A DNA stretch of 64,000 nucleotides from Thermopolyspora sp040678635 (GCF_040678635.1 NZ_JBFATZ010000009.1:248001-312000); one strand, 5' to 3'. Shown: positions 17,478-26,372, numbered from the stretch's first letter. Notes: generated from the sequence alone by a model not told the origin. Numbers and translations: made by a program.

Positions 17478-17487
17478 ACAAGATTGT
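17478..17487. promoter_or_regulatory. second ACAAGATTGT palindrome (IclR side)
   Basis: An exact copy of the 10-bp palindrome at 17164, located 178 bp upstream of the IclR gene in the same divergent interval. The rest of 17091-17664 shows no convincing coding sequence. Confidence 0.5.
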
Positions 17488-17664
17488 CCATAATCGGATG
17501 CACCCGACTGTGCCCTCGGTGGGGTTGGCCGTAGAGCAGGACAAATGTCTCCTCACCAAGGCGGGTAGCCTGTGGCAGGCTCCAACCTGCCCGGACCTCT
17601 AGCAACGCTCCGGTTCTTCGCGTGCTGCGGGCGGACGTGGCGGACGGAAGGAGCGAGTGGGAAC

Positions 17665-18450
17665 ATGACGAACGAGCGGCGCTCCGTCCTTCGCCGCGCG
17701 CTGCGCATCCTGGAGACGATCAAGGACGGCGGAGAGGGCCTCAGCCTCTCCGAGATCAGCCGCCGCTCCGGGGTGCCGCTCAGCACCACCCATCGGATCG
17801 TGGGCGAGCTGCACGACTGGGGCGCGCTCGAACGCACCGACGCGGGCGAGTACCGGATCGGCCTGCGGCTGTGGGAGGTGGCGTCGGTCACGCCGCGTTC
17901 GGTCGGGCTGCAACGCGTGGCCCTGCCGTACATGCAGGACCTGTTCGAGACCACCCACCGCGGCGTGCACCTGGCCATCCGGGAGAAGGAGCAGGTGGTG
18001 TTCGTCGAGCGCTTCCTCAGCCCCGAGACGGCCACCGACCGGGCGCGGGTGGGGGGCAGGTACGAGCTGCACGCCACCGCGATCGGGCTGGTCCTGCTCG
18101 CGCACGCCCCCGCCGAGCTGCAGGAGGAGGTGGTCACCGGGCCGCTGACCGTGCCGAACTGGCATCCGCCGATCACCGAGCGGGAGCTGCGGCAGAAGCT
18201 CGCGGACATCCGGCGTGCCGGTTACGCCACCACGCCGGTCCGCAAAGAGTACATATCCGTCGCGGCACCTATTTACGGACACAATGGCACGGTGATCGCA
18301 GCGCTCTCGCTGATCCTGCCGAATACCGAGTCGTATGGGCCGAGCCTGGCTCATCTTCTCGCCACGGCGCGGGGCATCTCACGCGCCCTCGGCGCGCCCG
18401 CGGGGCGAACACGATCTGCCATGCCTTCCGATATCTGGAAAGGTGGGTAG
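17665..18450 (+). CDS. IclR family transcriptional regulator
   Basis: A 261-residue IclR-type regulator: winged helix at the N-terminus (ALRILETIKDGGEGLSLSEIS, SGVPLSTTHRIVGEL) and an effector-binding domain with GVHLAIREKEQVVFVE, HATAIGLVLLAHAP and ISVAAPIYGHNG. ATG 17665 lies downstream of AAGGAG. It is divergent from the UGSC operon and precedes an ABC importer on its own strand, so it probably controls one or both in response to a small ligand. Confidence 0.9.
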   Translation: MTNERRSVLRRALRILETIKDGGEGLSLSEISRRSGVPLSTTHRIVGELHDWGALERTDAGEYRIGLRLWEVASVTPRSVGLQRVALPYMQDLFETTHRGVHLAIREKEQVVFVERFLSPETATDRARVGGRYELHATAIGLVLLAHAPAELQEEVVTGPLTVPNWHPPITERELRQKLADIRRAGYATTPVRKEYISVAAPIYGHNGTVIAALSLILPNTESYGPSLAHLLATARGISRALGAPAGRTRSAMPSDIWKGG

Positions 18451-18576
18451 TCAATAACTGCTTTGTGGCGCAAGTCTCATCTCGGTCGGCTGTGGCTGTG
18501 AAGCCGGCTGCTGCCCGTTACCGAGGTCCTGAGCTCTTCCGGACTTACGACGGCAAGGATCGACGAAAGGAGCCGG

Positions 18577-19440
18577 ATGTCCGCGGACAGTGCCGAGGCG
18601 GTCTACCAGACCACCGGCGCCCGGCATACGACGCCCCCGGGGAAGCGTTCCGGGGCGACCAAGCTTGAGCTGATCGGTGTCGGAAAGGAGTTCCGCACCA
18701 AGCGCGCCCACACTCAGGCCCTCGAGGGCATCGACCTCACCATCCAGGATGGCGAGTTCGTCTCGGTGATCGGAAGGTCGGGCTGCGGCAAGACCACCCT
18801 GCTGCGCATGCTCGCCGGGCTGCTCAGCCCCACCACCGGCCAGATCCTGGTGGAGGGCAAGTCGCTGTGGAACGGCAGCAAGGCCGACACCTCCGTCGTC
18901 TCGCAGCTCGGCGTCGTGTTCCAGGAGGCGAACCTCTTCCCCTGGTACTCGGTCGCCGAGAACATCGCGCTGCCGCTGCAACTGCGCGGCGACGACAAGG
19001 CGTCGCGCCTCGCCCGCGCCCAGGAGCTCGCCGACCTCGTCGGGCTCGGCGGGTTCGAGCGCTCCTACCCCCGTGAGCTGTCCGGCGGCATGCGCCAGCG
19101 GGTCGCGATCGCCAGGGCGCTGAGCATCCGTCCCAAGCTGCTGCTGATGGACGAGCCGTTCGGCGCCCTCGACGCGCTCACCCGGGAACGCATGAACCTG
19201 GAACTGCAGCGCATCGCCCTGGCCACCAACGCCACCGTGGTCTTCATCACCCACGACATCACCGAGGCGGTCTTCCTCGGCGACCGGGTCGTCCACCTGA
19301 CGCCCCGGCCCGGCCGCATCGCCCAGATCAAGACCATCGGGTTCCAGAAGCCGCGCAGCATCGACGTGGAGACCGAGCCGGAGTTCGGCGCCATCGCGCG
19401 GGACCTGCGCCACGCGCTCGACGAGGACGAGAAGAGGTAG
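18577..19440 (+). CDS. ABC transporter ATP-binding protein (SsuB/TauB-like)
   Basis: Nitrate/sulfonate/taurine-type importer ATPase, 287 residues. Walker A GRSGCGKTT, Q-loop VVFQEANLFPW, signature LSGGMRQR, Walker B LLLMDEPFGALD and the His loop FITHDITEA are all intact. An N-terminal tail of about 35 residues precedes the core. AAAGGAG supports ATG 18577. The permease follows after 5 bp. Confidence 0.93.
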   Translation: MSADSAEAVYQTTGARHTTPPGKRSGATKLELIGVGKEFRTKRAHTQALEGIDLTIQDGEFVSVIGRSGCGKTTLLRMLAGLLSPTTGQILVEGKSLWNGSKADTSVVSQLGVVFQEANLFPWYSVAENIALPLQLRGDDKASRLARAQELADLVGLGGFERSYPRELSGGMRQRVAIARALSIRPKLLLMDEPFGALDALTRERMNLELQRIALATNATVVFITHDITEAVFLGDRVVHLTPRPGRIAQIKTIGFQKPRSIDVETEPEFGAIARDLRHALDEDEKR

Positions 19441-19445
19441 GGCGG

Positions 19446-20243
19446 GTGTCCAGAAACCGAACGCGCAAGCTGCTGCCCTGGATCAGCACGCCGCTCATCC
19501 TCGTGGCGGCCTTCGTCATCTGGGACGTCTTCGTCCGCCTCAGCGGAGTGCCCAACGTGGTGCTGCCGCCCCCGGGCGACGTCATGGCGAGCCTGACCTC
19601 GGTGCTCGCGGCGGAGGACACCTGGTACCACGCCTACGTCACGACCACCGAGACCGTCGGCGGATTCCTGATCGCCCTGGTGGTCGGGGTCACCGCCGGC
19701 GTCGTCCTCGGCAAGGTGGCGTGGCTGGAGCTCAGCCTCCGCCCGCTGGTCGTGGCCTCCCAGGTGCTGCCGAAGGTGGCGCTGATCCCGCTGTTCGTCG
19801 TGTGGTTCGGCTTCGGCATGACCTCGAAGGTCGTCATCTCGGCGATGCTGGCCTTCTTCCCCATCATGCTGAACGTGCAGCTCGGCGTACGCTCGGTGGA
19901 GAGCGGGCAGCGCGAGGTGATGCGCAGCCTCAACGCCACCCGCTGGCAGACCTTCCGGCACCTGGAGCTGAAGAGCACCATGCCGTACGTCTTCGCCGGC
20001 ATGGAGGTCGGCATCGTCCTGGCGATCATCGGGGCGATCGTCGGCGAGTACCTCGGCGGCAGCGAGGGTCTTGGCTACATGCTGGTGTCCACGCTCAACA
20101 ACCTCGACGCGCCCGCGATGTTCGCCACCACCGTGCTGCTGTCGGCCCTCGGCCTGCTGCTGTACTTCCTGGTCAACGGGCTCAAGCGGTTCGTCATCCC
20201 GTGGCATGAGTCCGTGTACATCCAGCAGGACGTGAACGCCTAG
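19446..20243 (+). CDS. ABC transporter permease (SsuC/TauC-like)
   Basis: A 265-residue inner-membrane permease with six predicted hydrophobic segments and the EAA-loop-like segment SLNATRWQTFRHLELKSTMPYVF. Start GTG 19446. It pairs with the ATPase upstream. No substrate-binding lipoprotein gene is present in the cluster, so the importer either uses a distant binding protein or is incomplete. Confidence 0.92.
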   Translation: MSRNRTRKLLPWISTPLILVAAFVIWDVFVRLSGVPNVVLPPPGDVMASLTSVLAAEDTWYHAYVTTTETVGGFLIALVVGVTAGVVLGKVAWLELSLRPLVVASQVLPKVALIPLFVVWFGFGMTSKVVISAMLAFFPIMLNVQLGVRSVESGQREVMRSLNATRWQTFRHLELKSTMPYVFAGMEVGIVLAIIGAIVGEYLGGSEGLGYMLVSTLNNLDAPAMFATTVLLSALGLLLYFLVNGLKRFVIPWHESVYIQQDVNA

Positions 20244-20261
20244 GTCACCCCGCGACCTCGC

Positions 20262-20332
20262 CGAATCGGCCTGGCCGGGTGGGCGTCGCCTTCCCGGCGG
20301 CGACCATGAGGGGGATGGGCCAGGCCGGTTCG
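20262..20332. terminator. nested cruciform-type hairpin after the ABC operon
   Basis: An outer 15-nt arm CGAATCGGCCTGGCC (20262-20276) pairs with 20318-20332 at 14 of 15 positions, and an inner stem GTCGCC (20285-20290) pairs with GGCGAC (20299-20304). It begins 18 bp after the permease stop. Probably a terminator; no U-tract. Confidence 0.55.
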
Positions 20333-20457
20333 CCTCGCCGTACGGGCAGGGCAGGGGCCGAAGGTCGCGGCGGGCCCGTCCGCGTCAGGGCCGAACCAGG
20401 GTGATGCCGGGGGTAATCCCGATGTGCGGGAGCGTCCGCCAGGGGCAGTGTGGAGGC

Positions 20458-20874
20458 ATGAACGAAATGCAGACACACCCCGTCAAACAGCTCCGACGCA
20501 CCCGGAACGGCCGCATCATCGCGGGCGTCTGCTCGGGCCTCAGCGAGTACACCGGCATCGACGCGAACATCCTGCGCATCGTGCTCGTCGTCGCCTCCTT
20601 CTTCGGCGGCCTCGGCCTCGGCGTCTACGGCGTGGCCTGGCTGCTCATGCCCGAGGAGGGCAAGGCGACCTCGATCGTGCAGGACATCGTCGACAAGCAG
20701 AAGGCCAAGCGCGGCCTGAACGACTGGCAGCGGCTCGACGAGGGCTGGCAGCGGCCGTCGGCGACGCCGTACGCCTCCACCGGCGCTGCCGACGAGAGGC
20801 CGTTCGACGAACCCGCGCCGGCCTCCGCCGCCCCCCGCACCGCCGGCGATGAGCAGCCCAGGACGGATGCGTAG
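20458..20874 (+). CDS. PspC domain-containing membrane protein
   Basis: A 138-residue stress-related protein. The PspC domain is at the N-terminus (LRRTRNGRIIAGVCSGLSEY, then ILRIVLVVASFFGGLGLGVYGVAWLLMPEE) with one or two membrane segments, followed by a charged, Ala/Pro-rich cytosolic tail. ATG 20458 lies right after GGAGG; ATG 20467 has better spacing and may be the true start. Flanked by strong hairpins on both sides, so it is transcribed alone. Confidence 0.85.
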   Translation: MNEMQTHPVKQLRRTRNGRIIAGVCSGLSEYTGIDANILRIVLVVASFFGGLGLGVYGVAWLLMPEEGKATSIVQDIVDKQKAKRGLNDWQRLDEGWQRPSATPYASTGAADERPFDEPAPASAAPRTAGDEQPRTDA

Positions 20875-20880
20875 GCCGTT

Positions 20881-20947
20881 CGGCTCTCCCACCGGGATAC
20901 CGCCCGTGGCGGGCGTAACCGGGGCAAACCCGCCGGTGGGAGAGCCG
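20881..20947. terminator. 15-bp perfect-stem bidirectional terminator
   Basis: CGGCTCTCCCACCGG (20881-20895) is perfectly inverted at 20933-20947. The loop holds a further hairpin, CGCCC (20901-20905) with GGGCG (20911-20915). It separates convergent pspC and MFS genes. Confidence 0.65.
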
Positions 20948-20967
20948 GAGTCCGCCCGGGGGTGGGC

Positions 20968-22272
20968 TCACGCCGCCCGGGCGCGCACCTCGGCGATGAC
21001 GTCCTCCCGCGACCGCGTCCAGGCCGGGGAGAGCAGGACGGCACAGACCGTCCCCGCCGCCCCGGCCAGCGCGATCACCGCCTCGGGGCCGAGGCGCTCG
21101 GCCGCGGCCCCGCCGACCAGGATCCCCACCCCCTGGACGGTCAGCAGCCCCGACTGCACCAGCCCGAACGCCCGCCCCCGCAGCTCCGGCGGCACACACT
21201 GGACGAACGCGGCGTTGGCCGCGAGCTGGTAGGCCCCGCCGATCCCGGCGGCCACCCACAGCACGAGCACGGCGAACAACGGCGGCCGCAGCGCGCACAG
21301 CGCCAGCGGCGCGCAGCTCAGCATCGCCATCCACCCCATCACGCGCAGCCGCCGGTCCGGCCCGACGTACCGGGTGAACAGCACCGCCCCGATCACGGTC
21401 CCCATCGGCAGCGCCGCCATGAGCAGCCCGCTCACCACCGGCAGCAGCCCCGGATCGCCGGTGAGCGTCGCCGCGTACGGCACGGCGATCCCCTCGGTCA
21501 TGATGTAGAAGCCGCACAGCCAGGCGAACAGCACCAGCGTGCGCAGCCGCGGGTCGCCGAAGACCAGCCTGGCGCCGCCGAGCGCCATCCGCCACGCCGA
21601 CGGCGGCGACCCGTTGTCCCGGGGCGGGGCGGGGCGGGGCCGTACCGCCACCACGAGGATGAGCGCGGAGGCGAGGAAGGTCGCCGCGTCCAGCGCCAGC
21701 CCGCGGTGCGGCCCGAGGTTGAGGATCGCGACACCGCCCAGCGCGAAACCGAGCATCTGCACGGCCTGGTTGGTCATGTTCTGCAGGGCCGAGCCGACGA
21801 CGTACCGGTCGCCGGTGAGGATGTCGGCCAGCAGCGCGGCCCGCGCGGCGGAGAACGGGGCGCTGATCGTCACCACCCCGAACAGCAGCGCGCACAGCAC
21901 GGCGAGCGGCATGCCGGGGATCGCCATCAACGCGACCAGCACCGCCCGTGCCATGTCGCACACGATCATGATCGTGCGCCGCGCGTAGCGGTCGGCGAGC
22001 CCGGCCAGCAGCGGGCCGCCGAGGATGGGCGGCAGGTAGGTCAGGGCGTAGACGGCGGCGGTGGCCAGCGGCGACTCGGTCCGCTGATAGACCAGCACGC
22101 CGAGGGCCACCTGGGCGAACTGGTCGCCGAGCAGGGACAGGCCCTGGGCGAACCACAACGCGCGGAATTCGCGCAGGGCGATGACCTCGCGGTAGGACGC
22201 CGGGCCGTCGTGCGGACGGCGATGCCGTCCGGACCGTCGCCCCGGCAGTCGGCCGGAATCCGTGGCCGTCAT
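20968..22272 (-). CDS. MFS transporter (EntS-like group)
   Basis: A 434-residue major facilitator protein with about 12 hydrophobic segments. WFAQGLSLLGDQFAQVALGVLVYQRT in TM1 and LADRYARRTIMIVCDMARA in the loop after TM2 match the EntS/macrolide exporter-like group. ATG 22272 is preceded by GGAGG at ideal spacing. Substrate unknown; no regulator adjoins it. Confidence 0.88.
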   Translation of the reverse strand: MTATDSGRLPGRRSGRHRRPHDGPASYREVIALREFRALWFAQGLSLLGDQFAQVALGVLVYQRTESPLATAAVYALTYLPPILGGPLLAGLADRYARRTIMIVCDMARAVLVALMAIPGMPLAVLCALLFGVVTISAPFSAARAALLADILTGDRYVVGSALQNMTNQAVQMLGFALGGVAILNLGPHRGLALDAATFLASALILVVAVRPRPAPPRDNGSPPSAWRMALGGARLVFGDPRLRTLVLFAWLCGFYIMTEGIAVPYAATLTGDPGLLPVVSGLLMAALPMGTVIGAVLFTRYVGPDRRLRVMGWMAMLSCAPLALCALRPPLFAVLVLWVAAGIGGAYQLAANAAFVQCVPPELRGRAFGLVQSGLLTVQGVGILVGGAAAERLGPEAVIALAGAAGTVCAVLLSPAWTRSREDVIAEVRARAA

Positions 22273-22713
22273 CGTGAGCCTCCGTGGGTACTCCGGCCTT
22301 CGGGCCGCCAGAGGGATCGGACCCCTGCGCAGCCGGGCAGAGACCGGCGTGGCGGCGTCCGGCAGAGGGGCGCCGGGGCGTGTCGTCGCCACCGGGTCAC
22401 CTCCTCCTCCGGTGCTGCGGCGGGTCCGGTCGATCGGGCCTGTTCCTGACCGGGGCGGGGCCGACCCCGGCCGTCAGGCCGCGACGAGCGACACGTCTCC
22501 GCCCGTGCGCAGCCGTCGCCACTGACGTTTTGTGTTCGTGACGTAACCTACGGTGCCTGCCGGGATGAGACTTTGCAACCGGTTGGAGTCAGGCCGGTCC
22601 AAACTGTGACCGGTTTTCGCCGTGACCCCCGATCGAGAGTGACGGGAGGGAGAGGGCGAGGTTGGAGTGACCGGTGAGGCGTATGGGTGATAAATCAGGA
22701 AAGGGCAGGGGTT
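22273..22713 (-). other. intergenic region upstream of the MFS gene
   Basis: No coding sequence supported. It contains two TGACGT words (about 22524 and 22540) on either side of TTTGTGTTCG, possibly part of the MFS promoter, but no clear -35/-10 pair. Confidence 0.4.
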
Positions 22714-23055
22714 TTACCAGCCCAGCTCGTGGAGTCGTTCGTCGCTGATGCCGAAATGGTGGGCGATCTCGTGGACGACGGTGATCTGCACCTCGTCCAC
22801 TACGTCCTCTTCGGTGTCGCAGATCTCTAATGTCGGGTTTCGATAAATTTCTATGCGATCGGGCAGCATGCCGGAGTACCACCCGCCGCGCTCGGTGAGC
22901 GGCACCCCGGTGTAGAGGCCCAGCAGCCCCGGCTCCGGCGGGTCGTCGACCACCACGACGACCACGTTGTCCATCATCCGCGCCAGCTCCGGCGGGATGG
23001 TGTCCAGGGCCTCCGCGACGAGCTCCTCGAACTTCTCCCGCGAAACATCAATCAC
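22714..23055 (-). CDS. metallopeptidase family protein (zincin_1-like)
   Basis: A 113-residue single-domain zincin. VHEIAHHFGI supplies the HExxH zinc motif and the N-terminal segment FEELVAEALDTIPPELARMMDNVVVVVVDDP is characteristic of this short actinobacterial family (PF06262 type). Cytosolic, no signal peptide. Natural substrate unknown. Confidence 0.88.
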   Translation of the reverse strand: MIDVSREKFEELVAEALDTIPPELARMMDNVVVVVVDDPPEPGLLGLYTGVPLTERGGWYSGMLPDRIEIYRNPTLEICDTEEDVVDEVQITVVHEIAHHFGISDERLHELGW

Positions 23056-23167
23056 GCCGTCAATCGTTTCATCTCACACCGCCGACGCGCGATGCCGTAC
23101 GGGGGAGAGGGAGCCGCCGCCCGCCGCGGTGCGCGTGGATCCCCGATATGGGGTAAGCAGGAAATGG

Positions 23168-24727
23168 ATGAATGTCACACGTCTGGTTAACCACGTCCAT
23201 AAAGGGACCGAGCTGCGGATCGTACGGCGTGGCGCCTCGATCCTGGCGGTCGTGGCCGTGGCCCTCGGGGGGGCCTGGCTGGGCATCGTGCTGGGCGCGC
23301 ACATCCAGACCCCCGTCGGCCCCGCCGACATCGGCATGAGCCTGCGCCCGTCCATGAGCGGCGAGACCGTCGTCGACGTGCGCCCGCTCGGCACGCTCGG
23401 CTTCGACACGCACAACAGCCCGCTCCGGCTCGATCTGACCTTCGACGGCGTGCACCCCGAGGTGGCCCAGCAGATCCTGGACAACCCCCGCTGGGCCGAC
23501 CGGCTGCCGCAGGCCATCGAGACCGACCTCCAGGACGGCCTGCGCCGCCTCGTCATCCAGTCCGTGGCGTTCGCCGTGCTCGGCGCCGCCCTGGCCGGCC
23601 TGGTCGTCTTCCGCGGGCTGCGCAAGGCGGCCTGGGCGGGTCTGACCGGTCTGCTGGCGGTCGCCCTGATCGCCGGGCTGTCGGCGGCGACGTTCAACGC
23701 CAAGTCCATCTCCGAGCCCCGCTACACCGGCCTGCTGACCGGCGTACCGTCCCTGATCGGCGACGCCGAGTCGATCGTCACCCGCTTCTCGGAGTACCGC
23801 GGCCAGCTCGCCAAGCTGGTCACCAACGTGTCCCAGCTCTACCAGGCGGGCAGTACGCTGCCGCTGTTCAAGCCCGACCCGGACACGATCAGGGTCCTGC
23901 ACGTCTCGGACATCCACCTCAACCCGGTCGCCTGGAACATCATCCGCTCCCTGCGCGGCCAGTTCAAGATCAACCTGATCATCGACACCGGCGACATCAG
24001 CGACCACGGCACCAAGGCCGAGAACAAGTTCATGGAGGAGATCGGCGATCTCCGCGTGCCGTACGTGTTCGTCCGCGGCAACCACGACTCCAAGACCACC
24101 GAACGCGCCGTGGCCCGCCAGAAGAACGCCATCGTCCTCAACGGCACCTCCGCCACCGTCGCCGGCCTGCGCATCTACGGCATCGGCGACCCCCGCTTCA
24201 CCCCCGACAAGGCCACCGAGCCCATCTCGAACGAGAAGCTCGCCGAGATCGGCGCCACGCACGCCTCCCGCGTCGTCCCGCCCGAGTGGCCCCGCCCGCC
24301 GTCCACCTCGGCCCCCGACCGGATCCCGGCCGACATCGTCGCCGTCCACGACCCCACCATGGGCCGCCCGTTCTCCGGCAAGGTCGCGCTCATCCTCAGC
24401 GGCCACGTCCACGACCGCTCCACCGAACTGCTGCCCACCGGCACCCGCCTGATGATCCAGGGCTCCACCGGCGGCGCCGGCCTGCGCGGCCTCGAACACG
24501 AGGAACCCACCCCGTTCATGGCCTCGGTCCTCTATTTCCGCAAGTCCGACGGCAGACTCCAGGCGTGGGACGACATCACCCTCGGCGGCCTTGGCCAGCA
24601 GTCCGTACAGATCGAACGTCACCTGGAGACCGACCCGGCGCGTACAATCAATCCAGAGTCACCGGCCAGCTCGCCGCCAACGGGCGCCGGGGGCCGCACA
24701 CCGACGCCATCCACGCTCGCGGGCTGA
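23168..24727 (+). CDS. membrane-anchored metallophosphoesterase
   Basis: A 519-residue protein. The N-terminal half has hydrophobic segments near residues 23-43 (ASILAVVAVALGGAWLGIVLG), 130-150 and 158-175; the C-terminal half is a calcineurin-like phosphoesterase with DIHL near residue 248, DTGDISD, RGNHDS and GHVHD. The tail is Pro/Thr-rich. ATG 23168 is preferred because AGGAAA precedes it and the upstream extension has no family similarity. The phosphatase domain probably lies at the membrane surface; substrate unknown. Confidence 0.85.
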   Translation: MNVTRLVNHVHKGTELRIVRRGASILAVVAVALGGAWLGIVLGAHIQTPVGPADIGMSLRPSMSGETVVDVRPLGTLGFDTHNSPLRLDLTFDGVHPEVAQQILDNPRWADRLPQAIETDLQDGLRRLVIQSVAFAVLGAALAGLVVFRGLRKAAWAGLTGLLAVALIAGLSAATFNAKSISEPRYTGLLTGVPSLIGDAESIVTRFSEYRGQLAKLVTNVSQLYQAGSTLPLFKPDPDTIRVLHVSDIHLNPVAWNIIRSLRGQFKINLIIDTGDISDHGTKAENKFMEEIGDLRVPYVFVRGNHDSKTTERAVARQKNAIVLNGTSATVAGLRIYGIGDPRFTPDKATEPISNEKLAEIGATHASRVVPPEWPRPPSTSAPDRIPADIVAVHDPTMGRPFSGKVALILSGHVHDRSTELLPTGTRLMIQGSTGGAGLRGLEHEEPTPFMASVLYFRKSDGRLQAWDDITLGGLGQQSVQIERHLETDPARTINPESPASSPPTGAGGRTPTPSTLAG

Positions 24728-24812
24728 AATCGCTTTGGCATGGAGGACCATCGTCCCCTATGCTGCTGAACGTCCCCGACGGAAGACGTCCTGGATAAGG
24801 GCGCGAGCCCTA

Positions 24813-24885
24813 GCCCCCATCGTCTAGCGGCCTAGGACACCGCCCTTTCAAGGCGGCGGCACGGGTTCGAATCCCGTTGGGGGCA
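24813..24885 (+). tRNA. tRNA-Glu (UUC)
   Basis: A 73-nt cloverleaf. The acceptor stem GCCCCCA pairs with TGGGGGC, the anticodon loop is CTTTCAA (anticodon TTC), and the T-arm contains GGTTCGAATCC. CCA is not encoded. Confidence 0.97.
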
Positions 24886-24891
24886 CCGCGG

Positions 24892-24920
24892 TCGCCGATC
24901 CCTCCGGATCGGCGATTTTT
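24892..24920 (+). terminator. rho-independent terminator of tRNA-Glu
   Basis: TCGCCGATCC (24892-24901) pairs with GGATCGGCGA (24906-24915) around a 4-nt loop and is followed by TTTTT. It begins 6 nt after the tRNA. Confidence 0.93.
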
Positions 24921-25026
24921 GTTGTGCCTGCGCCGTGGCCGCGTACACCCGCCCTCCCCGCGTCGCCGAAGGCCCACCTCCGCCCGACGGCCGAAACCGA
25001 GATCGCCCGCCTGGCGAATGCGCGTG

Positions 25027-25449
25027 TCACGCCTCGGCCCCGATGAGACGCCGCAACAGGCCGAGCAGGACCGCCCGCTCCTCCTGCGAAAGAGGCGCGT
25101 AGCAGTCGGCCAGCACCTCGTCGGCGATCCGGTTCGCGGCCGCGAGGACCTGCTCCCCGTCCGGGGTCAGGTGATGCTCGATGCGCCGCCCGCGGCCCGC
25201 CCTGCGCTCGATCAGATTCCGGGCCACCAGACGATTGGCGAGCGTCCCGAACGCCTGCTCACTCTGAAACGTCGCCTCGGCCAGCGCGCGGGCCGACGCC
25301 CCCGGGGTACGGCCGATCGCGCGCAACGCGTCCCACTGCGCCAGGGTCGTCCCGACGGCGGCGAGCCGCCCGTCCAGCGCCCGGTGCTGCCGATACTGGG
25401 CCTGCTTCAGCGCCCTTCCGAGAACCTGCAGCTCACCAAGCATGCACAA
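25027..25449 (-). CDS. MarR family transcriptional regulator
   Basis: A 140-residue winged-helix regulator: LAQWDALRAIGRTPGASARALAEATFQSEQAFGTLANRLVARN (read in parts) forms the HTH, followed by the wing with RRAGRGRRIEHHLTPDGEQVL. It is divergent from an alpha/beta hydrolase with a 57-bp AT-rich operator region between them, so it probably represses both. Confidence 0.9.
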   Translation of the reverse strand: MCMLGELQVLGRALKQAQYRQHRALDGRLAAVGTTLAQWDALRAIGRTPGASARALAEATFQSEQAFGTLANRLVARNLIERRAGRGRRIEHHLTPDGEQVLAAANRIADEVLADCYAPLSQEERAVLLGLLRRLIGAEA

Positions 25450-25467
25450 AGTGTATCGCTCTTACTC

Positions 25468-25494
25468 AACTAGCTTATATCAACATATTTAGTT
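25468..25494. promoter_or_regulatory. candidate MarR operator
   Basis: Inverted arms AACTA (25468-25472) and TAGTT (25490-25494) lie in an unusually AT-rich divergent interval; the flanks CTC and AGAG extend the symmetry with one insertion. Confidence 0.45.
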
Positions 25495-25506
25495 AGAGTT
25501 ACCGTC

Positions 25507-26280
25507 ATGACCACACACCACACCATCGCGCTCTACCCGGACCTGCCCATCACGCTCGCCGAGTCCGGCACGGGCCGCCCCATCCTCCTCCTCCACGGCG
25601 GAGGCGGCCCCGCCACCGTCGCCAACCTCGCCGCCCACCTCGCACACACCGGCCACGTCATCGCCCCCACCCACCCCGGCTGGGACGGCACCCCCCGCCC
25701 CGACTGGTTCACCGGCATCGACGACCTCGCCCTCGCCTACCTGCACCTCCTCCACGACCGCCGCCTCCGCGACGTACTGGTCATCGGCTCCTCCCTCGGC
25801 GGCTGGACCGCCGCCGAACTGGCCGTACGCGACACCGCCGGCCTCATCACCGGCCTCGTCCTCATCGACGCCGTCGGCATCCACGTCCCCGACGAACCGA
25901 TCAAAAACATCTTCGCCCTCGACCCCCGCACCCTCGCCGACCACTCCTGGCACGCCCCGGACCGCTTCCACATCGACCCCGCCACCATCCCCGCCGAGCA
26001 ACTGGCCGCCCGCCAGGCCAACCTGGCCACCATCCGCGTCCTCGCCGGCGACCCCTACATGCACGACCCCAAGCTGCTGCGCCGCCTCACCCGAGTCCAC
26101 GTGCCCACACTGCTCCTGTGGGGCGAAAGCGACCGCATCGTCACCCCCGCGTACGGCGCGGCCTACGCCTCAGCCCTCCCCGAGGGCCGCCTCGAACTCA
26201 TCCCCGAGGCCGGCCACCTCCCGCACATCGAACAGCCCCAGGCCACGTTCGCCCTGATAGACGCCCACCTGAAGGCGTGA
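25507..26280 (+). CDS. alpha/beta hydrolase
   Basis: A 257-residue alpha/beta-hydrolase-fold enzyme. LLLHGGGGPATV forms the oxyanion loop, GSSLGGWTAAEL carries the nucleophile Ser, LLLWGESDRIVTP the acid region and EAGHLPHIEQP the catalytic His. Codon usage is extremely C-biased. Divergent from the MarR gene, its likely regulator. Substrate unknown. Confidence 0.9.
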   Translation: MTTHHTIALYPDLPITLAESGTGRPILLLHGGGGPATVANLAAHLAHTGHVIAPTHPGWDGTPRPDWFTGIDDLALAYLHLLHDRRLRDVLVIGSSLGGWTAAELAVRDTAGLITGLVLIDAVGIHVPDEPIKNIFALDPRTLADHSWHAPDRFHIDPATIPAEQLAARQANLATIRVLAGDPYMHDPKLLRRLTRVHVPTLLLWGESDRIVTPAYGAAYASALPEGRLELIPEAGHLPHIEQPQATFALIDAHLKA

Positions 26281-26363
26281 GACGACGCAGGAACGAGGCC
26301 CCCGAACCCGGCGGCGAGCCCACCGCGCCCAAGGATTATTGGCGCGAGCACGCCGCCGGCCGG

Positions 26364-26372
26364 TGCTATAGT
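26364..26372 (+). promoter_or_regulatory. extended -10 promoter of the tRNA-Asp/Phe operon
   Basis: TGCTATAGT matches an extended -10 element. A TTGGCG at 26339 is too far (22 nt) for a standard -35. The leader also contains a hairpin ACGGAAG/CTTCCGT at 26467-26486, just before the first tRNA. Confidence 0.5.

Noticed and set aside
17246..17605. A minus-strand frame between the UGSC and IclR genes
   Set aside because: No ribosome-binding site or recognised motif, and it overlaps the operator-like palindromes.
18451..18576. Riboswitch in front of the ABC genes
   Set aside because: No conserved riboswitch core could be recognised in the 126-bp leader.
20962..22449. A 495-codon frame opposite the MFS gene
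   Set aside because: Low-complexity Arg/His/Gln-rich translation typical of antisense reading in high-GC coding DNA.
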